DNA from: Palleronia abyssalis
GTDB taxonomy: Bacteria > Pseudomonadota > Alphaproteobacteria > Rhodobacterales > Rhodobacteraceae
Length of the DNA stretch: 64,000 bases
Assembly: GCF_900302445.1 (NCBI RefSeq)
Contig: NZ_ONZF01000002.1
Span: 186,001-250,000, forward strand
Reading direction: 5' to 3'
Part shown: positions 27,220 to 38,493 of the stretch, one piece after another
How positions within the stretch are numbered: position 1 is the stretch's first letter
Layout of the letters: the number at the start of each line of letters is the position of its first letter
Notes under the pieces: model-generated
What the model was told of the DNA's origin: nothing
The model's input: the letters and a program-made list of their open reading frames with translations, nothing else
The model's database searches: none
Made by a program: the position numbers and the translations under genes

Positions 27220-27385
27220 GGGTATTCTTCCCTGTTGGTGTCGATGCCCACAGTCACGAGGCGGATTCGGAAAGGTTTCAAAAAATGCGAATTCCTATGC
27301 AAACCGTCACGGTCGGGTGATCTGACACCCTCGTGCGTTGAAAGAGGCGCGAGGCGCGCGAAAGTAACGCCAAAGGAGGATTTTC

Positions 27386-28027
27386 ATGACCAATCCAAAG
27401 CTCATTCTCGCACCCCTGTTCGCTGCGCTCGGCATCGCGGCCCCGTCCGGCATGGCCCATGCCGCGCAGCAGACCGCCTATCTGGCAGGCGGCTGCTTCT
27501 GGTGTGTCGAAGCCGATTTCGAGAAGGTCCAGGGCGTCGGCGATGCCATCTCGGGCTTCACCGGCGGAACGACCGAAAGCCCGACCTACGGGAACTCCGG
27601 CGATCATATCGAGGCGGTGCGCGTGCCTTTTGACGATACCGAGGTCAGCTATCGCCAGATCTACGACTTGTTCCTGCGCTCCATCGATCCGTTCGACGCC
27701 GGTGGGCAGTTCTGCGACCGCGGACTGGAATACACAACTGCAATCTTCGTCGAGAACGAAGACCAACGCCAAGCCGCCGAAGCTGCGATCGCCGCAGCCG
27801 AAGAGGAATTGGGACGCGAGATCGTGACGCCCGTGCAGTCAGCCGGTGAGTTCTATCCGGTGGGCGACTATCATCAGGATTACTACAAATCCGATGAGCG
27901 GATCGCGTTCTCCTCCGTCGGACTGGCCGTGCCGAAATCGGTTGCTTACGAGCGCTACCGCAACGGGTGCCAAAGGGACGAGCGTGTTCGCGAGGTTTGG
28001 GGCGACGACGCACCGTTCGTGAATTGA
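27386..28027 (+). CDS. msrA: Peptide methionine-S-sulfoxide reductase MsrA, exported
   Basis: 213 aa. An N-terminal signal peptide (about residues 1-26, ending AHA) precedes the catalytic motif GCFWC (36-40) with catalytic Cys37. The GGTTESPTYGNSGDHIEAVRV and GDYHQDYY blocks are typical of MsrA. It repairs methionine sulfoxide, here most likely in the periplasm. A strong AAAGGAGG Shine-Dalgarno precedes the ATG. Confidence 0.95.
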   Translation: MTNPKLILAPLFAALGIAAPSGMAHAAQQTAYLAGGCFWCVEADFEKVQGVGDAISGFTGGTTESPTYGNSGDHIEAVRVPFDDTEVSYRQIYDLFLRSIDPFDAGGQFCDRGLEYTTAIFVENEDQRQAAEAAIAAAEEELGREIVTPVQSAGEFYPVGDYHQDYYKSDERIAFSSVGLAVPKSVAYERYRNGCQRDERVREVWGDDAPFVN

Positions 28028-28059
28028 CGGACTGCCCGTCCCGCTACAGGGTCGCGGGT

Positions 28060-29199
28060 ATGGTTGATGTAACGAAAGACGACGTGACGGCGGCGCGGGA
28101 TCTGCGCCGCCGTTTGCATGCCCGCCCCGAACTTTCCGGGCACGAGAATTGGACCGCCAGCGTGATCGCCGCGCAGATGCGATCCGCAGGTGCCGAGGTC
28201 TTGACCGGGCTGGGCGGCACCGGTGTCGCTGCGGTGTTTCACGGTGCGGCGCCCGGGCGGTGCCTGATGATCCGCGCCGAGCTGGACGCGCTGCCGATCC
28301 CCGAGGCCAGTGAGGTCGATTGGGCCTCGGACGTGCCGGGGCAGGGGCACCTGTGCGGACATGACGGGCATATGGCGATCCTGTGCGCGTTGGGATGCGC
28401 GCTGGGGCGCGGGTTCGACATGGGCCGCGTCGTGCTTCTGTTCCAGCCGGCCGAGGAGGATGGCGCAGGCGCCCTGGCCGTTCTGAACGACACACGAACG
28501 GCGGATCTGGCGCCCGATCTGGTGGTGTCGCTGCACAACCTGCCGGGGCTTCCGTTCGGGCAGGTGGCCCTTGCCGAGGGCGCGATGGGCTGCGCCTCAC
28601 GTGGAATGCGCGTGCAGCTGAAGGGGCGCGAGGCGCATGCCTCGACCCCCGAACACGGGATCAGCCCGCGTGCCGCCCTGGCGCAGCTGATGGAGGAACT
28701 GACCGGGCTGGCCGAAGGGGATTTTCCACAAGATCGGTTCGCGCTAGTCACCGTCGCGGGCGTGTCGATGGGCGGCACGGCGTTCGGCGTGGCCCCGGGG
28801 TCGGGCGAACTGCGCGCTACCCTGCGCACGCTGACCGACGCGCGGATGGAGGCACTGATGGCCGAAGCCGAAGCCATGGCCCGCGGCGCGGCAAAGGCGG
28901 ACGGATTAGGTATCGAAATCGACTATCACGAGGTGTTCGAGGCCACGGTGAACGATCCCCCCGCCGTCGCGCTGTTGCGCGGGGCGCTGGATGCCGCTGG
29001 CGTGCCGCACGGACCAGAGGGGCAGCCTTGGCGTCCGTCCGAGGATTTCGGGCGATTGGGAACACTTGCGCCGGCCGCAATGCTGTTTCTGGGTGCGGGA
29101 GACCAGCCGCCCTTGCACGATCCGCGCTACGATTTTCCCGACGCGCTGATCGAAGTGGGCGCGCGCATTTGGGCGAAGGCGGTGCAATTGGGCACCTAA
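28060..29199 (+). CDS. M20 family amidohydrolase (hippurate hydrolase type)
   Basis: 379 aa. Metal-dependent amidase/peptidase of the M20D subgroup: [14 protein letters not shown] start, [12 protein letters not shown], the metal motif [22 protein letters not shown], and [11 protein letters not shown] of the dimerisation domain. Typical substrates are N-acyl amino acids. The start at 28060 follows family N-termini; msrA lies 32 bp upstream on the same strand. Its stop overlaps the mutS stop (CTAA, 29196-29199). Confidence 0.92.
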   Translation: MVDVTKDDVTAARDLRRRLHARPELSGHENWTASVIAAQMRSAGAEVLTGLGGTGVAAVFHGAAPGRCLMIRAELDALPIPEASEVDWASDVPGQGHLCGHDGHMAILCALGCALGRGFDMGRVVLLFQPAEEDGAGALAVLNDTRTADLAPDLVVSLHNLPGLPFGQVALAEGAMGCASRGMRVQLKGREAHASTPEHGISPRAALAQLMEELTGLAEGDFPQDRFALVTVAGVSMGGTAFGVAPGSGELRATLRTLTDARMEALMAEAEAMARGAAKADGLGIEIDYHEVFEATVNDPPAVALLRGALDAAGVPHGPEGQPWRPSEDFGRLGTLAPAAMLFLGAGDQPPLHDPRYDFPDALIEVGARIWAKAVQLGT

Positions 29200-31826
29200 G
29201 TCTTGGACAAGGCCTTCAGTTCGTACACAAGATCCAGCGCTTCGCGCGGGGTCAACTCGTCCGGAAGAAGCGCCTGAAGCCTTTCGATCAAGGGGGACGG
29301 ACCTTTCGCCGGAACCGCCGGGGGCGGGGCGGCAGAAAACAGCGGCAGGTCGTCGATCAGGGCGGTCTTCTTGCCCTCGGCCTCGCCCTTCTCCAGCGCG
29401 GTCAACACGGTTTCCGCACGTTGGATCACCGAAGCCGGAAGGCCAGCCAGTTTCGCGACCTGCACCCCGTAGGAACGGTCGGCAGATCCCTTGCGCACCT
29501 CGTGGAGGAAGATCACCTCCCCCTCCCATTCCTTGACCGCGACGGTGGCATTGCGAACTCCGTCCAGTTTCTCGGCCAGATGGGTCAGCTCGTGGTAATG
29601 CGTCGCGAACAGCGCGCGGCACCGGTTGACGTCGTGCAGATGCTCCAGCGTCGCCCACGCGATCGACAGGCCATCGTAGGTGGCAGTGCCTCGGCCGATC
29701 TCGTCCAGGATGACCAGCGCGCTTTCGTCCGCCTGGTTGAGGATCGCCGCCGTCTCGACCATCTCGACCATGAAGGTGGACCGGCCGCGGGCAAGGTCGT
29801 CGGCGGCGCCCACACGGCTGAACAACTGGCTGACGATGCCGATGGTGGCGGCGTCCGCGGGGACGAAGGCGCCCATCTGGGCCAGCAGGGCAATCACCGC
29901 GTTCTGGCGCAGGAAGGTGGATTTACCGGCCATGTTTGGACCGGTTAGCAGCCAGCAGGCGGGACCGTCGCCATCCGACAGATCGCAATCATTCGCGATG
30001 AAGGGACCGCCGCCCTGCGCTTTCAGCGCACGTTCGACCACCGGATGGCGGCCGCCGTCGACGTGGAACACGCGGCTGTCCTCGACCTTGGGGCGCGTCC
30101 AGTCCTCGGTCGTGGCAAGATGGGCAAGGGCGGTTGCGACATCCAGTTCGGCCAGCGCGCGGGCGGCCTGACCGATGGCGGCGGCCTCCGCCACGATGGC
30201 GCCCGAAAGGCCAGCGAACAGGCGCTTCTCGATTTCCAGCGCGCGCGATCCGGCATTGAGGATCTTCGTTTCCAGCTCGCTCAGATCCACCGTGGTGAAG
30301 CGAACGGCACTGGCGGTGGTCTGGCGGTGGATGAAACGGTCCGACAGGGCGAACATCTTGTCGGCATGGGTCGAGGTAACCTCGATGAAGTAGCCCAGGA
30401 CGTTGTTGTGCTTGACCTTAAGTGCGGAGATCCCGGCCTCGGCGGCGTAGTCCGCCTGCATCCTGGCGATCACGCCCCGGCCTTCGTCCCGCAGCTGGCG
30501 CGCTTCGTCCAGGTCGGCGTCGTGGCCCGGCGCGATGAACCCGCCGTCGCGGGCAAGATGCGGCGGATCGGCCACCAGCGCCGCGTCCAGAAGGTCGGTC
30601 AAAGTGCCATACCCACCGAGGGCCGCACCCGCGTCGGTCAGGGCGTCCGGTAGGTCTGGGGCATCCGTCAGGATCGCGCGCAGTTCCAGCGCTTGCGCGA
30701 GTCCGTCGCGAATGGCGGCCAGATCGCGCGGTCCACCGCGGTCCAGGGCAAGGCGCGACAGGGCGCGATCCATGTCAGGAACTTCCCTAAGACGGTCACG
30801 AAGGGTTTCTGCCAGCCGCCCATCATCCACCAGCAGGGCCACACCGGCCTGTCGTGCGCGGATCGTGCCCAGATCGCGCGAAGGCGATGTCAGCCGCCGT
30901 TCGAGCAGGCGCCCCCCCGCCGCAGTCACAGTTCGGTCGATCGCCCAGAGAAGCGAGCCTTGACGACCGCCCGACAGTGAATGGGTCAATTCGAGGTTGC
31001 GGCGCGTGGCCGCATCGATTTGCATTACAGCCTGCGGTTCTTCCCGCAGAGGCGCGCGCAGAAGGGGAATTTTCCCGCGCTGCGTGATTTCCAGATAGTC
31101 GACGATGGCCGCCATCGCGCTGATCTCGGCCCGGCCGAACGTGCCGAACGCATCGAGCGATCCGACCTTCCACGTGGAACACAGCCGCTTTTCCCCCTGA
31201 ACGCTGTCGAACGATCCGCGCGACAGGGGCGTCACCGCACCGCCCAGTTCGGTGACGAGCGGCTCGAGTTCGGCCTCGACCGTCTCGCTCAGCAGGACCT
31301 CGCGCGGGGCGAGACGGGCCAGTTCGGGGCCAAGCCGGACGCGGGGGCAGGGGGTGACGCGCAGCTCTCCTGTGGAAATGTCCACCCAGGCCAGCGCCCC
31401 GTCGCCGCGCACGTCGGCCCATGCGGCTAGGTAGTTGTGGCGGCGTGCATCCAGCAACGACTCTTCGGTCAGGGTACCGGGTGTCACCAGACGCACCACT
31501 CCGCGCTTCACCACGGATTTCGAACCGCGCTTCTTGGCTTCGGCCGGGTCTTCCATCTGTTCGCAGACCGCGACCCGGAACCCCTTGCGGATCAGCGTAA
31601 GAAGATACCCTTCGGCAGAATGGACCGGGACGCCGCACATCGGAATGTCCTCGCCCAGGTGCTTGCCGCGCTTGGTCAGTGCTATGTCCAGAGCACCCGC
31701 GGCCGCCGCGGCGTCGTCGAAGAACAGCTCGTAGAAATCGCCCATCCGGTAGAACAGAAGGGCATCGGGGTGATCGGCCTTGATCTCGAGAAACTGCGCC
31801 ATCATCGGCGTCGGTGCGTCGGTCAC
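29196..31826 (-). CDS. mutS: DNA mismatch repair protein MutS
   Basis: 876 aa from a GTG at 31824-31826 with an AGGGGGG Shine-Dalgarno 6 bp upstream, giving the expected [13 protein letters not shown]-terminus; an ATG at 31851-31853 is an alternative start adding nine residues. Mismatch-recognition domain with [15 protein letters not shown], connector and clamp domains, and the ATPase with Walker [25 protein letters not shown] and the FATHYHELT segment. Recognises mispaired bases. Full length. Confidence 0.97.
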   Translation of the reverse strand: MTDAPTPMMAQFLEIKADHPDALLFYRMGDFYELFFDDAAAAAGALDIALTKRGKHLGEDIPMCGVPVHSAEGYLLTLIRKGFRVAVCEQMEDPAEAKKRGSKSVVKRGVVRLVTPGTLTEESLLDARRHNYLAAWADVRGDGALAWVDISTGELRVTPCPRVRLGPELARLAPREVLLSETVEAELEPLVTELGGAVTPLSRGSFDSVQGEKRLCSTWKVGSLDAFGTFGRAEISAMAAIVDYLEITQRGKIPLLRAPLREEPQAVMQIDAATRRNLELTHSLSGGRQGSLLWAIDRTVTAAGGRLLERRLTSPSRDLGTIRARQAGVALLVDDGRLAETLRDRLREVPDMDRALSRLALDRGGPRDLAAIRDGLAQALELRAILTDAPDLPDALTDAGAALGGYGTLTDLLDAALVADPPHLARDGGFIAPGHDADLDEARQLRDEGRGVIARMQADYAAEAGISALKVKHNNVLGYFIEVTSTHADKMFALSDRFIHRQTTASAVRFTTVDLSELETKILNAGSRALEIEKRLFAGLSGAIVAEAAAIGQAARALAELDVATALAHLATTEDWTRPKVEDSRVFHVDGGRHPVVERALKAQGGGPFIANDCDLSDGDGPACWLLTGPNMAGKSTFLRQNAVIALLAQMGAFVPADAATIGIVSQLFSRVGAADDLARGRSTFMVEMVETAAILNQADESALVILDEIGRGTATYDGLSIAWATLEHLHDVNRCRALFATHYHELTHLAEKLDGVRNATVAVKEWEGEVIFLHEVRKGSADRSYGVQVAKLAGLPASVIQRAETVLTALEKGEAEGKKTALIDDLPLFSAAPPPAVPAKGPSPLIERLQALLPDELTPREALDLVYELKALSKT

Positions 31827-31883
31827 GGATGCCCCCCTGGTTCCGGTCGGCATCCTGTAGCAAAAGCTCCCGGCCGGCGGAAG

Positions 31884-32408
31884 TCAGGCGGCGGCTTCGG
31901 CTTCTTCCAGCATCCGGTGCGCTTCCGCGGCATCGCCACGGCCGACGACCTCGAAGGGTCGCTCGATCATCTCGTTATAAGTTTTGAAGAACTCCTCGAT
32001 ATCCCACGCGAACCCGGAATGCATCTGCTCGAGCTCTTTGATTTCCGAGAAGACGCGGCTCATCGTGGCGACGGCGACGACGCGATCGTTGCGCTTCATC
32101 TCTCCGCCTTCGTCGTTCTCCATCTTCAAAACGCCGATCAGCCGGGCCTCGATCAGGGACCTGGCTGGAACCTCGCCAGCGGTGATCAGCACAATATCCA
32201 AGGCGTCCCCATCAGGGGCGATGGTGTTGGGCACGAACCCGAAGGAGCAGGGGAAGGTCACGCCCTCGGGAAGCTCGATGGCGATCCGCACCAGCCCGTG
32301 ATCGTCGATATCGTATTTATGGCGCGAGCCCTTCGGGGTCTCGACGAAGACGTTCACTGTCCCGCTCTCGTTCCGGGGCGCGACGTCCTTCAGGTCGATC
32401 ATGGACAT
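31884..32408 (-). CDS. ppa: Inorganic pyrophosphatase (family I)
   Basis: 174 aa from the ATG at 32406-32408. Soluble family-I enzyme: VFVETPKGSRHKYDID, FVPNTIAPDGDALDIVLIT carrying the metal-binding aspartates, and an MKRNDRVVAVA segment. Hydrolyses pyrophosphate from biosynthesis. Divergent from maeB across 128 bp (32409-32536), where both promoters should lie; I see no clear operator. Confidence 0.95.
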   Translation of the reverse strand: MSMIDLKDVAPRNESGTVNVFVETPKGSRHKYDIDDHGLVRIAIELPEGVTFPCSFGFVPNTIAPDGDALDIVLITAGEVPARSLIEARLIGVLKMENDEGGEMKRNDRVVAVATMSRVFSEIKELEQMHSGFAWDIEEFFKTYNEMIERPFEVVGRGDAAEAHRMLEEAEAAA

Positions 32409-32536
32409 TGGTGGTTCTCCTCTTCGTCGTTTTACAAATGTTTCACCGCAGGATCGTTCCACGAAACTTTTTTGTCTAGAATCCCGCACCACTACCGTGG
32501 CATGGAAGCCGTCGGGGTACAGGCAAGAGGGGCACC

Positions 32537-34789
32537 ATGGCCAAGAAATTCACCGACGAAGAGGCGCTGCAGTTTCACATGCACCCGCGTCCGGGCAAGT
32601 TCGACATCGCCGCCAGCGTGCCGATGTCCACCCAGCGCGACCTTAGCCTTGCCTATTCCCCCGGCGTGGCCGTCCCGTGCGAGCGCATCGCAGCCGAGCC
32701 CGGACAGGCCTATGATTATACCAACAAGGGCAATCTGGTCGCCGTGATATCGAACGGGACGGCGGTGCTGGGCTTGGGGAACCTGGGCGCGCTGGCCTCC
32801 AAACCGGTCATGGAAGGCAAGTCGGTGCTGTTCAAACGGTTTGCGGACGTGAACTCGATCGATATCGAGCTGGATACCGAGGACCCGGACGCGTTCTGCC
32901 AGGCGGTGCGGCTGATGGGACCGACCTTCGGGGGGATCAATCTGGAGGATATCAAGGCGCCCGAATGTTTCATCATCGAAAGCCGCCTGAAGGAAGAGAT
33001 GGACATCCCCGTGTTCCACGACGATCAACACGGGACGGCGGTGATCTGTGCGGCGGGCCTTATCAACGCACTGCACCTTTCGGGCAAGAAGATCGGGGAC
33101 GTTCGCATCGTTCTGAACGGGGCAGGCGCGGCCGGGATCGCGTGTCTCGAACTGCTCAAGTCCATGGGGGCCACGCCCGACAATTGCATCATGTGCGACA
33201 CCAAGGGCGTCATCTGGCAGGGTCGGACGGAGGGCATGAACCAGTGGAAGTCCGCCCATGCCGCACGAACCGATCTACGCACGCTGGAACAGGCCATGGA
33301 CGGCGCGGACGTGTTTCTGGGCGTCAGCGTCAAGGGTGCCGTGACGCAGGCCATGGTCGAAAGCATGGCCCCCGATGCCGTCATCTTCGCGATGGCCAAT
33401 CCCGACCCCGAGATCACGCCGGAAGAGGTTCACGCCGTCCGAGAGGACGTGATCGTGGCAACGGGGCGGTCGGACTATCCCAATCAGGTAAACAACGTCC
33501 TTGGATTTCCCTACCTGTTCCGAGGTGCCCTGGACGTCCATGCCCGAGCGATCAATGACGAGATGAAGATCGCCTGCGCCGAGGCGCTGGCCGCTTTGGC
33601 GCGCGAGGACGTACCCGACGAGGTCGCCATCGCCTATGGGCGTAGCCTGAAATTCGGGCGCGACTACATCATCCCGACGCCCTTCGATCCCCGGCTGATC
33701 TGGCGCATTCCACCCGCAGTGGCGCGCGCCGGAATGGATACCGGCGCGGCGCGGCGGCCGATCGTCGACATGGATGGATACCAGCAGGCCCTGAAAGCAC
33801 GGATGGATCCGACCGCTTCGATCCTGCAGGGGATCTATGCGCGGGCACGTGCCGCGCAGAAACGCATGATCTTCGCGGAAGGTGACGATTTGCGGGTGCT
33901 GAAAGCCGCCATTGCCTATCGTCGAGAGGGGCTGGGAGAAGCCATCGTCGTCGGGCGTGAGGCCGATATCCGCGATAAACTGCGCGCCGAAGGCATCGAA
34001 GACGCGATGGAAGGGTTGCAGATCGTCAACGCGGCCAAGACTGATAAATTGGCAGTCTACAAGGATTTCCTCTACGCCCGGCTTCAGAGGAAGGGGTATG
34101 ACCGGTCCGACGTGCATCGGATGGCCGCGCGGGATCGCCACATCTTCTCAGCTTGCATGCTGGCCCACGGTCACGGGGACGCGATGGTTACCGGCGCCAC
34201 GCGCAAGTCGGCGCATGTCTTGGACCAGATCAACATGGTTTTCGACGCCCGAGCCGAGGACGGGGCCGTCGGGATCACCGCGCTTCTTTTGAACGGTCGC
34301 GTCGTGCTGATCGCGGACACGCTGGTCCACGAATGGCCGAACGAGCAGGACTTGGCGAATATTGCCTCCCGCGGGGCCGACGTAGCGCGCGCGTTGGGGC
34401 TGGAACCGCGGATTGCGTTCGTCAGCTTCTCGACTTTCGGGTATCCCGTCAGCGAACGGTCCGAAAAGATGCACCACGCACCCCATGTTCTGGACGCCCG
34501 CGGGGTGGATTTTGAATATGAAGGCGAAATGACCGTCGACGTGGCCCTGAACCCCAAGATGCAGGAGAACTATCCGTTCAGCCGCCTGACGGGGCCGGCG
34601 AATGTGTTGGTCGTGCCCGCACGACACTCGGCGTCGATTTCGGTCAAGCTGATGCAGGAGATGGGGGGCGCGACCGTTCTAGGCCCGATCCTGACGGGAC
34701 TGCGTGCGCCGGTCCAGATCGCGTCAACCGGCATGGGCGCCGCCGATATCCTGAACATGGCGGCTATTGCGGCCTGCGACATGGCCTAG
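32537..34789 (+). CDS. maeB: NADP-dependent malic enzyme, MaeB type with phosphotransacetylase-like domain
   Basis: 750 aa. N-terminal malic enzyme (about 1-420): SLAYSPGVAVPC, VFHDDQHGTAV, and NAD(P)-binding GAGAAGIACLEL. The C-terminal part (about 430-750) is a phosphate acetyltransferase-like domain (RMIFAEGDDLRVLKAA, TRKSAHVLDQINMVF), which in this class acts as a regulatory rather than catalytic module. Converts malate to pyruvate with NADPH. GGCACC precedes the ATG. Ends in the CTAG shared with the aminotransferase. Confidence 0.97.
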   Translation: MAKKFTDEEALQFHMHPRPGKFDIAASVPMSTQRDLSLAYSPGVAVPCERIAAEPGQAYDYTNKGNLVAVISNGTAVLGLGNLGALASKPVMEGKSVLFKRFADVNSIDIELDTEDPDAFCQAVRLMGPTFGGINLEDIKAPECFIIESRLKEEMDIPVFHDDQHGTAVICAAGLINALHLSGKKIGDVRIVLNGAGAAGIACLELLKSMGATPDNCIMCDTKGVIWQGRTEGMNQWKSAHAARTDLRTLEQAMDGADVFLGVSVKGAVTQAMVESMAPDAVIFAMANPDPEITPEEVHAVREDVIVATGRSDYPNQVNNVLGFPYLFRGALDVHARAINDEMKIACAEALAALAREDVPDEVAIAYGRSLKFGRDYIIPTPFDPRLIWRIPPAVARAGMDTGAARRPIVDMDGYQQALKARMDPTASILQGIYARARAAQKRMIFAEGDDLRVLKAAIAYRREGLGEAIVVGREADIRDKLRAEGIEDAMEGLQIVNAAKTDKLAVYKDFLYARLQRKGYDRSDVHRMAARDRHIFSACMLAHGHGDAMVTGATRKSAHVLDQINMVFDARAEDGAVGITALLLNGRVVLIADTLVHEWPNEQDLANIASRGADVARALGLEPRIAFVSFSTFGYPVSERSEKMHHAPHVLDARGVDFEYEGEMTVDVALNPKMQENYPFSRLTGPANVLVVPARHSASISVKLMQEMGGATVLGPILTGLRAPVQIASTGMGAADILNMAAIAACDMA

Positions 34790-35946
34790 AGCAGCTTGCC
34801 GATCCGGTCGATGGCAGCCTCGATATTCTCGAGGCTGTTCGCGTAGGACAGGCGCAGGAACCCCTCGCCATGCGCGCCGAAACTGGTGCCAGCGACGGTG
34901 GCGACGCCTGCGTCGTTCAACAGCCGGTCCTGGGCGGTACGGGCGTCCATGCCCGTGCCTTCGATGTTGGGGAACACGTAGAACGCACCGCCCGGATCAG
35001 CGCAGTGAACGCCGGAAAGGGCATTCAGCGCCTCTACGATGTACTGGCGACGGCGATCAAACTGGGCCACCATGTCATTTACGGCGTCCTGCGGCCCTTC
35101 CAACGCGGCGATCCCGGCATGCTGTGTCGCGGCGTTCACGCAGGAATGGTCGTTGACGCAAAGTCGGGTGATCGGCTCCACCAGTTTGTCCGGCCACACG
35201 GCAAAACCCAGCCGCCAGCCGGTCATCGCATAGGTCTTGGACCAGCCATCCAGAACGATCAGGCGGTCCCGGATCTGCGGGTAATTCAGCAGCGAAACAT
35301 GCTCCCGCCCGCCATAGAGCATCTGGGAGTAGATCTCGTCAGACAGGATCGCGACGTCGGGATAGTCTTCCAGACCCGCAACCAGCTTGTCGATCTGGTC
35401 CTTCGGCGTCACGCCCCCGGTGGGATTGGCGGGCGAGTTGATGATGATCAGGCGGGTGCGGTCGGTGATCTGACCAAGCACCGTGCCGGCATCGAAGGCG
35501 AAGCCCTGATCCTCGGACAATGCGATGGGAACAGGCGTCGCACCGGAATAAGCGATGACCGACTCGTAGATCGGAAAGCCGGGGTTGGGATACATGATCT
35601 CGACCCCCGGCTCGCCGAACGCCAAGACCGCGAAAAACATGGTGGGTTTGCCGCCAGGCTGGATGATCACGTTGTCGGGGTTCACTTCGGCCCCATGGCG
35701 CCGGCAGAGGTCCGCAGCGACGGCTTCACGCAGTGCAGTCAGCCCATTTGCCGGGGTGTATCCGTGAGCACCGTCCCGCAGCGCCTTCACCCCGGCCTCT
35801 ACAATGTGGTCCGGGGTCTGAAAGTCCGGCTGCCCGATCCCAAGATTGATGATGTCGCGCCCCTCCGACGCCAGTTTACCGGCGCGGGCCAGAACTTCGA
35901 ACGCGGATTCAGTGCCGAGACGGGACAGGGACTGGCTGAGTTTCAC
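34786..35946 (-). CDS. Class I/II aminotransferase (aspartate aminotransferase-like)
   Basis: 386 aa from a GTG at 35944-35946 (VKLSQSLSRLG), 16 bp after grpE; a longer in-frame start would overlap grpE. Fold-type I PLP enzyme: NLGIGQPDFQTPDHI, NSPANPTGG, ILSDEIYSQMLY, PLP-lysine motif LDGWSKTYAMTGWRLG. Class members transaminate aspartate, aromatic or related amino acids; the exact substrate cannot be told. Sits at the 3' end of hrcA-grpE on the same strand. Confidence 0.92.
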   Translation of the reverse strand: MKLSQSLSRLGTESAFEVLARAGKLASEGRDIINLGIGQPDFQTPDHIVEAGVKALRDGAHGYTPANGLTALREAVAADLCRRHGAEVNPDNVIIQPGGKPTMFFAVLAFGEPGVEIMYPNPGFPIYESVIAYSGATPVPIALSEDQGFAFDAGTVLGQITDRTRLIIINSPANPTGGVTPKDQIDKLVAGLEDYPDVAILSDEIYSQMLYGGREHVSLLNYPQIRDRLIVLDGWSKTYAMTGWRLGFAVWPDKLVEPITRLCVNDHSCVNAATQHAGIAALEGPQDAVNDMVAQFDRRRQYIVEALNALSGVHCADPGGAFYVFPNIEGTGMDARTAQDRLLNDAGVATVAGTSFGAHGEGFLRLSYANSLENIEAAIDRIGKLL

Positions 35947-35962
35947 GCGTGGGCCGACCTGA

Positions 35963-36625
35963 TCAGGATTTGGGGGTCGAGCTGACACCAACCTGTGCCG
36001 CACGCAGAAGCCGGTCGTGGATCATGAAGCCCACTGTCATCACCTGGATGATGTTTCCTTTTTCAGTGCCCGGCACGGGCGCTTCGAACATCGCCTCGTG
36101 CATCTTCGGATCAAACTTATCGCCAACCTGCGGCGAGACGACTTCGACCCCGTGCTTAGAGAAAGTGTTCTGCAGCTCTCGCAGTGTCAGCTCCATCCCT
36201 TCGATCAGGGAGGCGTTGGCTTCGCGGTTTTCTTCGGGGATGGCGGCCATGGCCCGCTGTAGGTTGTCATAGACCGGCAGCATATCCCGCGCCATCTTCG
36301 AGCCGCCGTAATTCTTGGCCTCGCGACGTTCGCGGTCGGCGCGCTTGCGGCTGTTTTCGGCATCGGCCAGCGCGCGGACGAACCGGTCTTTCAGCTCGTT
36401 ATTCTCTGCGCGGAGGGCTTCCATCTCGGCGGCGACGCCATCGGTCTCCATCGTGATGGGCGGTTCCTCATCGGCCATGGCGTCAAGATCCATCGGCTCG
36501 TCCTTGCGGGGGGCGGCCCTTCGCTTGACCTTGTCGGCCTCGCTGGGTCCATCGGTTCCTTCAGTCTCACCCTTCAGCATCTCGTCGATGGCGGCCTGGA
36601 TGTCGCGTTCGTTTTCGTCAGCCAT
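35963..36625 (-). CDS. grpE: Nucleotide exchange factor GrpE
   Basis: 220 aa from the ATG at 36623-36625 (MADENERDIQ). Long acidic N-terminal region and coiled coil (EMEALRAENNELKDRFVRALADAENSRKR), then the DnaK-binding beta domain with FDPKMHEAMFEAPVPGTEKG and IIQVMTVGFMIHDRLLRAAQVGVS. Releases ADP from DnaK. Follows hrcA by 17 bp; dnaK itself is not in this window. Confidence 0.96.
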   Translation of the reverse strand: MADENERDIQAAIDEMLKGETEGTDGPSEADKVKRRAAPRKDEPMDLDAMADEEPPITMETDGVAAEMEALRAENNELKDRFVRALADAENSRKRADRERREAKNYGGSKMARDMLPVYDNLQRAMAAIPEENREANASLIEGMELTLRELQNTFSKHGVEVVSPQVGDKFDPKMHEAMFEAPVPGTEKGNIIQVMTVGFMIHDRLLRAAQVGVSSTPKS

Positions 36626-36642
36626 GCACTCACTCTGCCTTT

Positions 36643-37710
36643 TCAGCTTCGGCCCGACAGCAGCTTTCCCACCAGCTGGGCCGTGTAATCCACGATGGGC
36701 ACGATCCGCCCGTAATTGAGGCGCGTGGGTCCGATGACACCAACTGCCCCGATGATCTTTCGATCCGCATTCATATAAGGAGAGACGACCAGAGATGAAC
36801 CCGAAAGTGAGAAGAGTTTGTTTTCCGAGCCGATGAAAATGCGCACACCCTGACCCTCGTCGGCGAGCTCCAGGAATTCGGCGATGTCGCGTTTTCGTTC
36901 GAGGTCGTCGAACAGACGGCGGATGCGCTCCAAGTCCTCCTCGCTTTCGCCAAGAAGGTTGGCCCGACCCCGGACGATCAAGCGCTCGTAGGGTTCGCCC
37001 TCGTGTTCCCATACCGCAAGGCCGGTATCGACCATCGCCTGCGCCAGAACGTCCAGATCCCTGCGGTGTCGATCGATCTCGCGCTTCATGCTCTCTCGCA
37101 GTTCCGAAAGAGTCCTGCCTTCAGCCATGGCGTTCAGGAAGTTCGCCGCCTCGCGCATCGAAGACTGGGTCTGGCCGGGGGGCGGGGCAAAAACGCGATT
37201 TTCCACGTGGCCGTCGGCAAAAACCAGAACCACCAATGCCCGATCATGGCCCAACGACACGAAGTCGATATGCTTGATCGGCGCTTCGTGCTTTGGCGTC
37301 AGTACAAGGCTGGCGCCCGACGTCACACCGGACAGCGCCGATCCGACACGATCCAGAAGTGTCGAAACGTCGCGCTCGTTCGTCCCCATCGTCTCGTCAA
37401 TGCGAGCGCGATCCTCGGTGGTTAGGTCTGAAACTTCCAGAAGGCCGTCCACGAACATCCGCAGACCCTGCTGGGTCGGGATACGGCCTGCACTGATATG
37501 CGGCGAGTCCAGAAGCCCCAGAAATTCCAGGTCCTGCATCACATTGCGGATGGTGGCCGCGGATACTTTCTCGGACATGGTCCGGGTCAGCGTGCGCGAT
37601 CCCACCGGATCGCCGGTTTCCAGATAGCCTTCGACCACGCGGCGAAACACCTCGCGCGTGCGATCGTTCATCTCGGCCATCATGGATTGGCGCTCGGTCT
37701 CGTCGGGCAT
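36643..37710 (-). CDS. hrcA: Heat-inducible transcription repressor HrcA
   Basis: 355 aa from the ATG at 37708-37710, chosen because family N-termini lie about ten residues before the [20 protein letters not shown] block; in-frame ATGs at 37755 and 37773 are alternatives. DNA-binding winged helix ([34 protein letters not shown]), then the C-terminal dimerisation domain. It represses groESL-type genes through CIRCE elements; I see no CIRCE inverted repeat in this window. Divergent from rph. Confidence 0.95.
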   Translation of the reverse strand: MPDETERQSMMAEMNDRTREVFRRVVEGYLETGDPVGSRTLTRTMSEKVSAATIRNVMQDLEFLGLLDSPHISAGRIPTQQGLRMFVDGLLEVSDLTTEDRARIDETMGTNERDVSTLLDRVGSALSGVTSGASLVLTPKHEAPIKHIDFVSLGHDRALVVLVFADGHVENRVFAPPPGQTQSSMREAANFLNAMAEGRTLSELRESMKREIDRHRRDLDVLAQAMVDTGLAVWEHEGEPYERLIVRGRANLLGESEEDLERIRRLFDDLERKRDIAEFLELADEGQGVRIFIGSENKLFSLSGSSLVVSPYMNADRKIIGAVGVIGPTRLNYGRIVPIVDYTAQLVGKLLSGRS

Positions 37711-37785
37711 AAGGAGCTGTTGGGCAGGGGTTGCGTGTGCGTCGGGCGGGTGCATATCAGACTGCGACATCATCAGGAGAGAAAT

Positions 37786-38493
37786 ATGCGTCCTTCGGGC
37801 AGACACTTAAGCGAAATGCGTCTGATTTCAATCGAAACGGATGTGACGCGGCACGCCGAAGGATCGTGCATGATCCGCTGCGGTGACACGCATGTGCTAT
37901 GCACCGCCTCGTTGGAGCCGCGCGTCCCCCCGTTCCTCAAGGGTTCGGGCCAAGGCTGGGTCACCGCAGAGTACGGGATGTTGCCCCGCGCGACGCACAC
38001 CCGCGGTCGGCGTGAGGCCAAGAATGGTCAGTCCGGCCGCACGCAGGAAATCCAGCGTCTGATCGGCCGTAGTCTGCGCGCTGCAATCGACCGAAATGCG
38101 CTGGGTGAGCGTCAGATCACCATCGATTGCGACGTAATCCAGGCGGATGGCGGCACGCGGTGTGCCTCGATCACCGGCGGTTGGGTGGCCCTGCGCTTGG
38201 CCGTGAACAAGCTTCTGAAGGCCGGCGATATCGTCACCGACCCCCTGACCGATCACGTTGCCGCGGTGTCCTGCGGACTTTACGCCGGGCAGCAGGTGTT
38301 GGACCTGGACTATCCCGAAGACAGCGAAGCCGGCGTGGACGGGAATTTCATCCTGACCGGCAGCGGGCGACTGATCGAGGTGCAAATGTCCGGCGAGGGC
38401 AGCACGTTCTCTCGTGATCAGATGAACGGGCTGACCGACCTTGCCGAAAAGGGCGTCGCCGAGCTGGTTGCTGCGCAGAAAGCGGCAATCTGA
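37786..38493 (+). CDS. rph: Ribonuclease PH
   Basis: 235 aa. Phosphorolytic 3' exonuclease that trims tRNA precursors. Visible: [47 protein letters not shown], and [18 protein letters not shown] with the catalytic aspartates. AGGAGA lies 6 bp before the ATG. First of the coupled genes rph-rdgB-hemW (TGATG junction to rdgB). Confidence 0.97.
   Translation: MRPSGRHLSEMRLISIETDVTRHAEGSCMIRCGDTHVLCTASLEPRVPPFLKGSGQGWVTAEYGMLPRATHTRGRREAKNGQSGRTQEIQRLIGRSLRAAIDRNALGERQITIDCDVIQADGGTRCASITGGWVALRLAVNKLLKAGDIVTDPLTDHVAAVSCGLYAGQQVLDLDYPEDSEAGVDGNFILTGSGRLIEVQMSGEGSTFSRDQMNGLTDLAEKGVAELVAAQKAAI

Noticed and set aside
37711-37785. CIRCE element between hrcA and rph
   Set aside because: No TTAGCACTC-N9-GAGTGCTAA inverted repeat is present.
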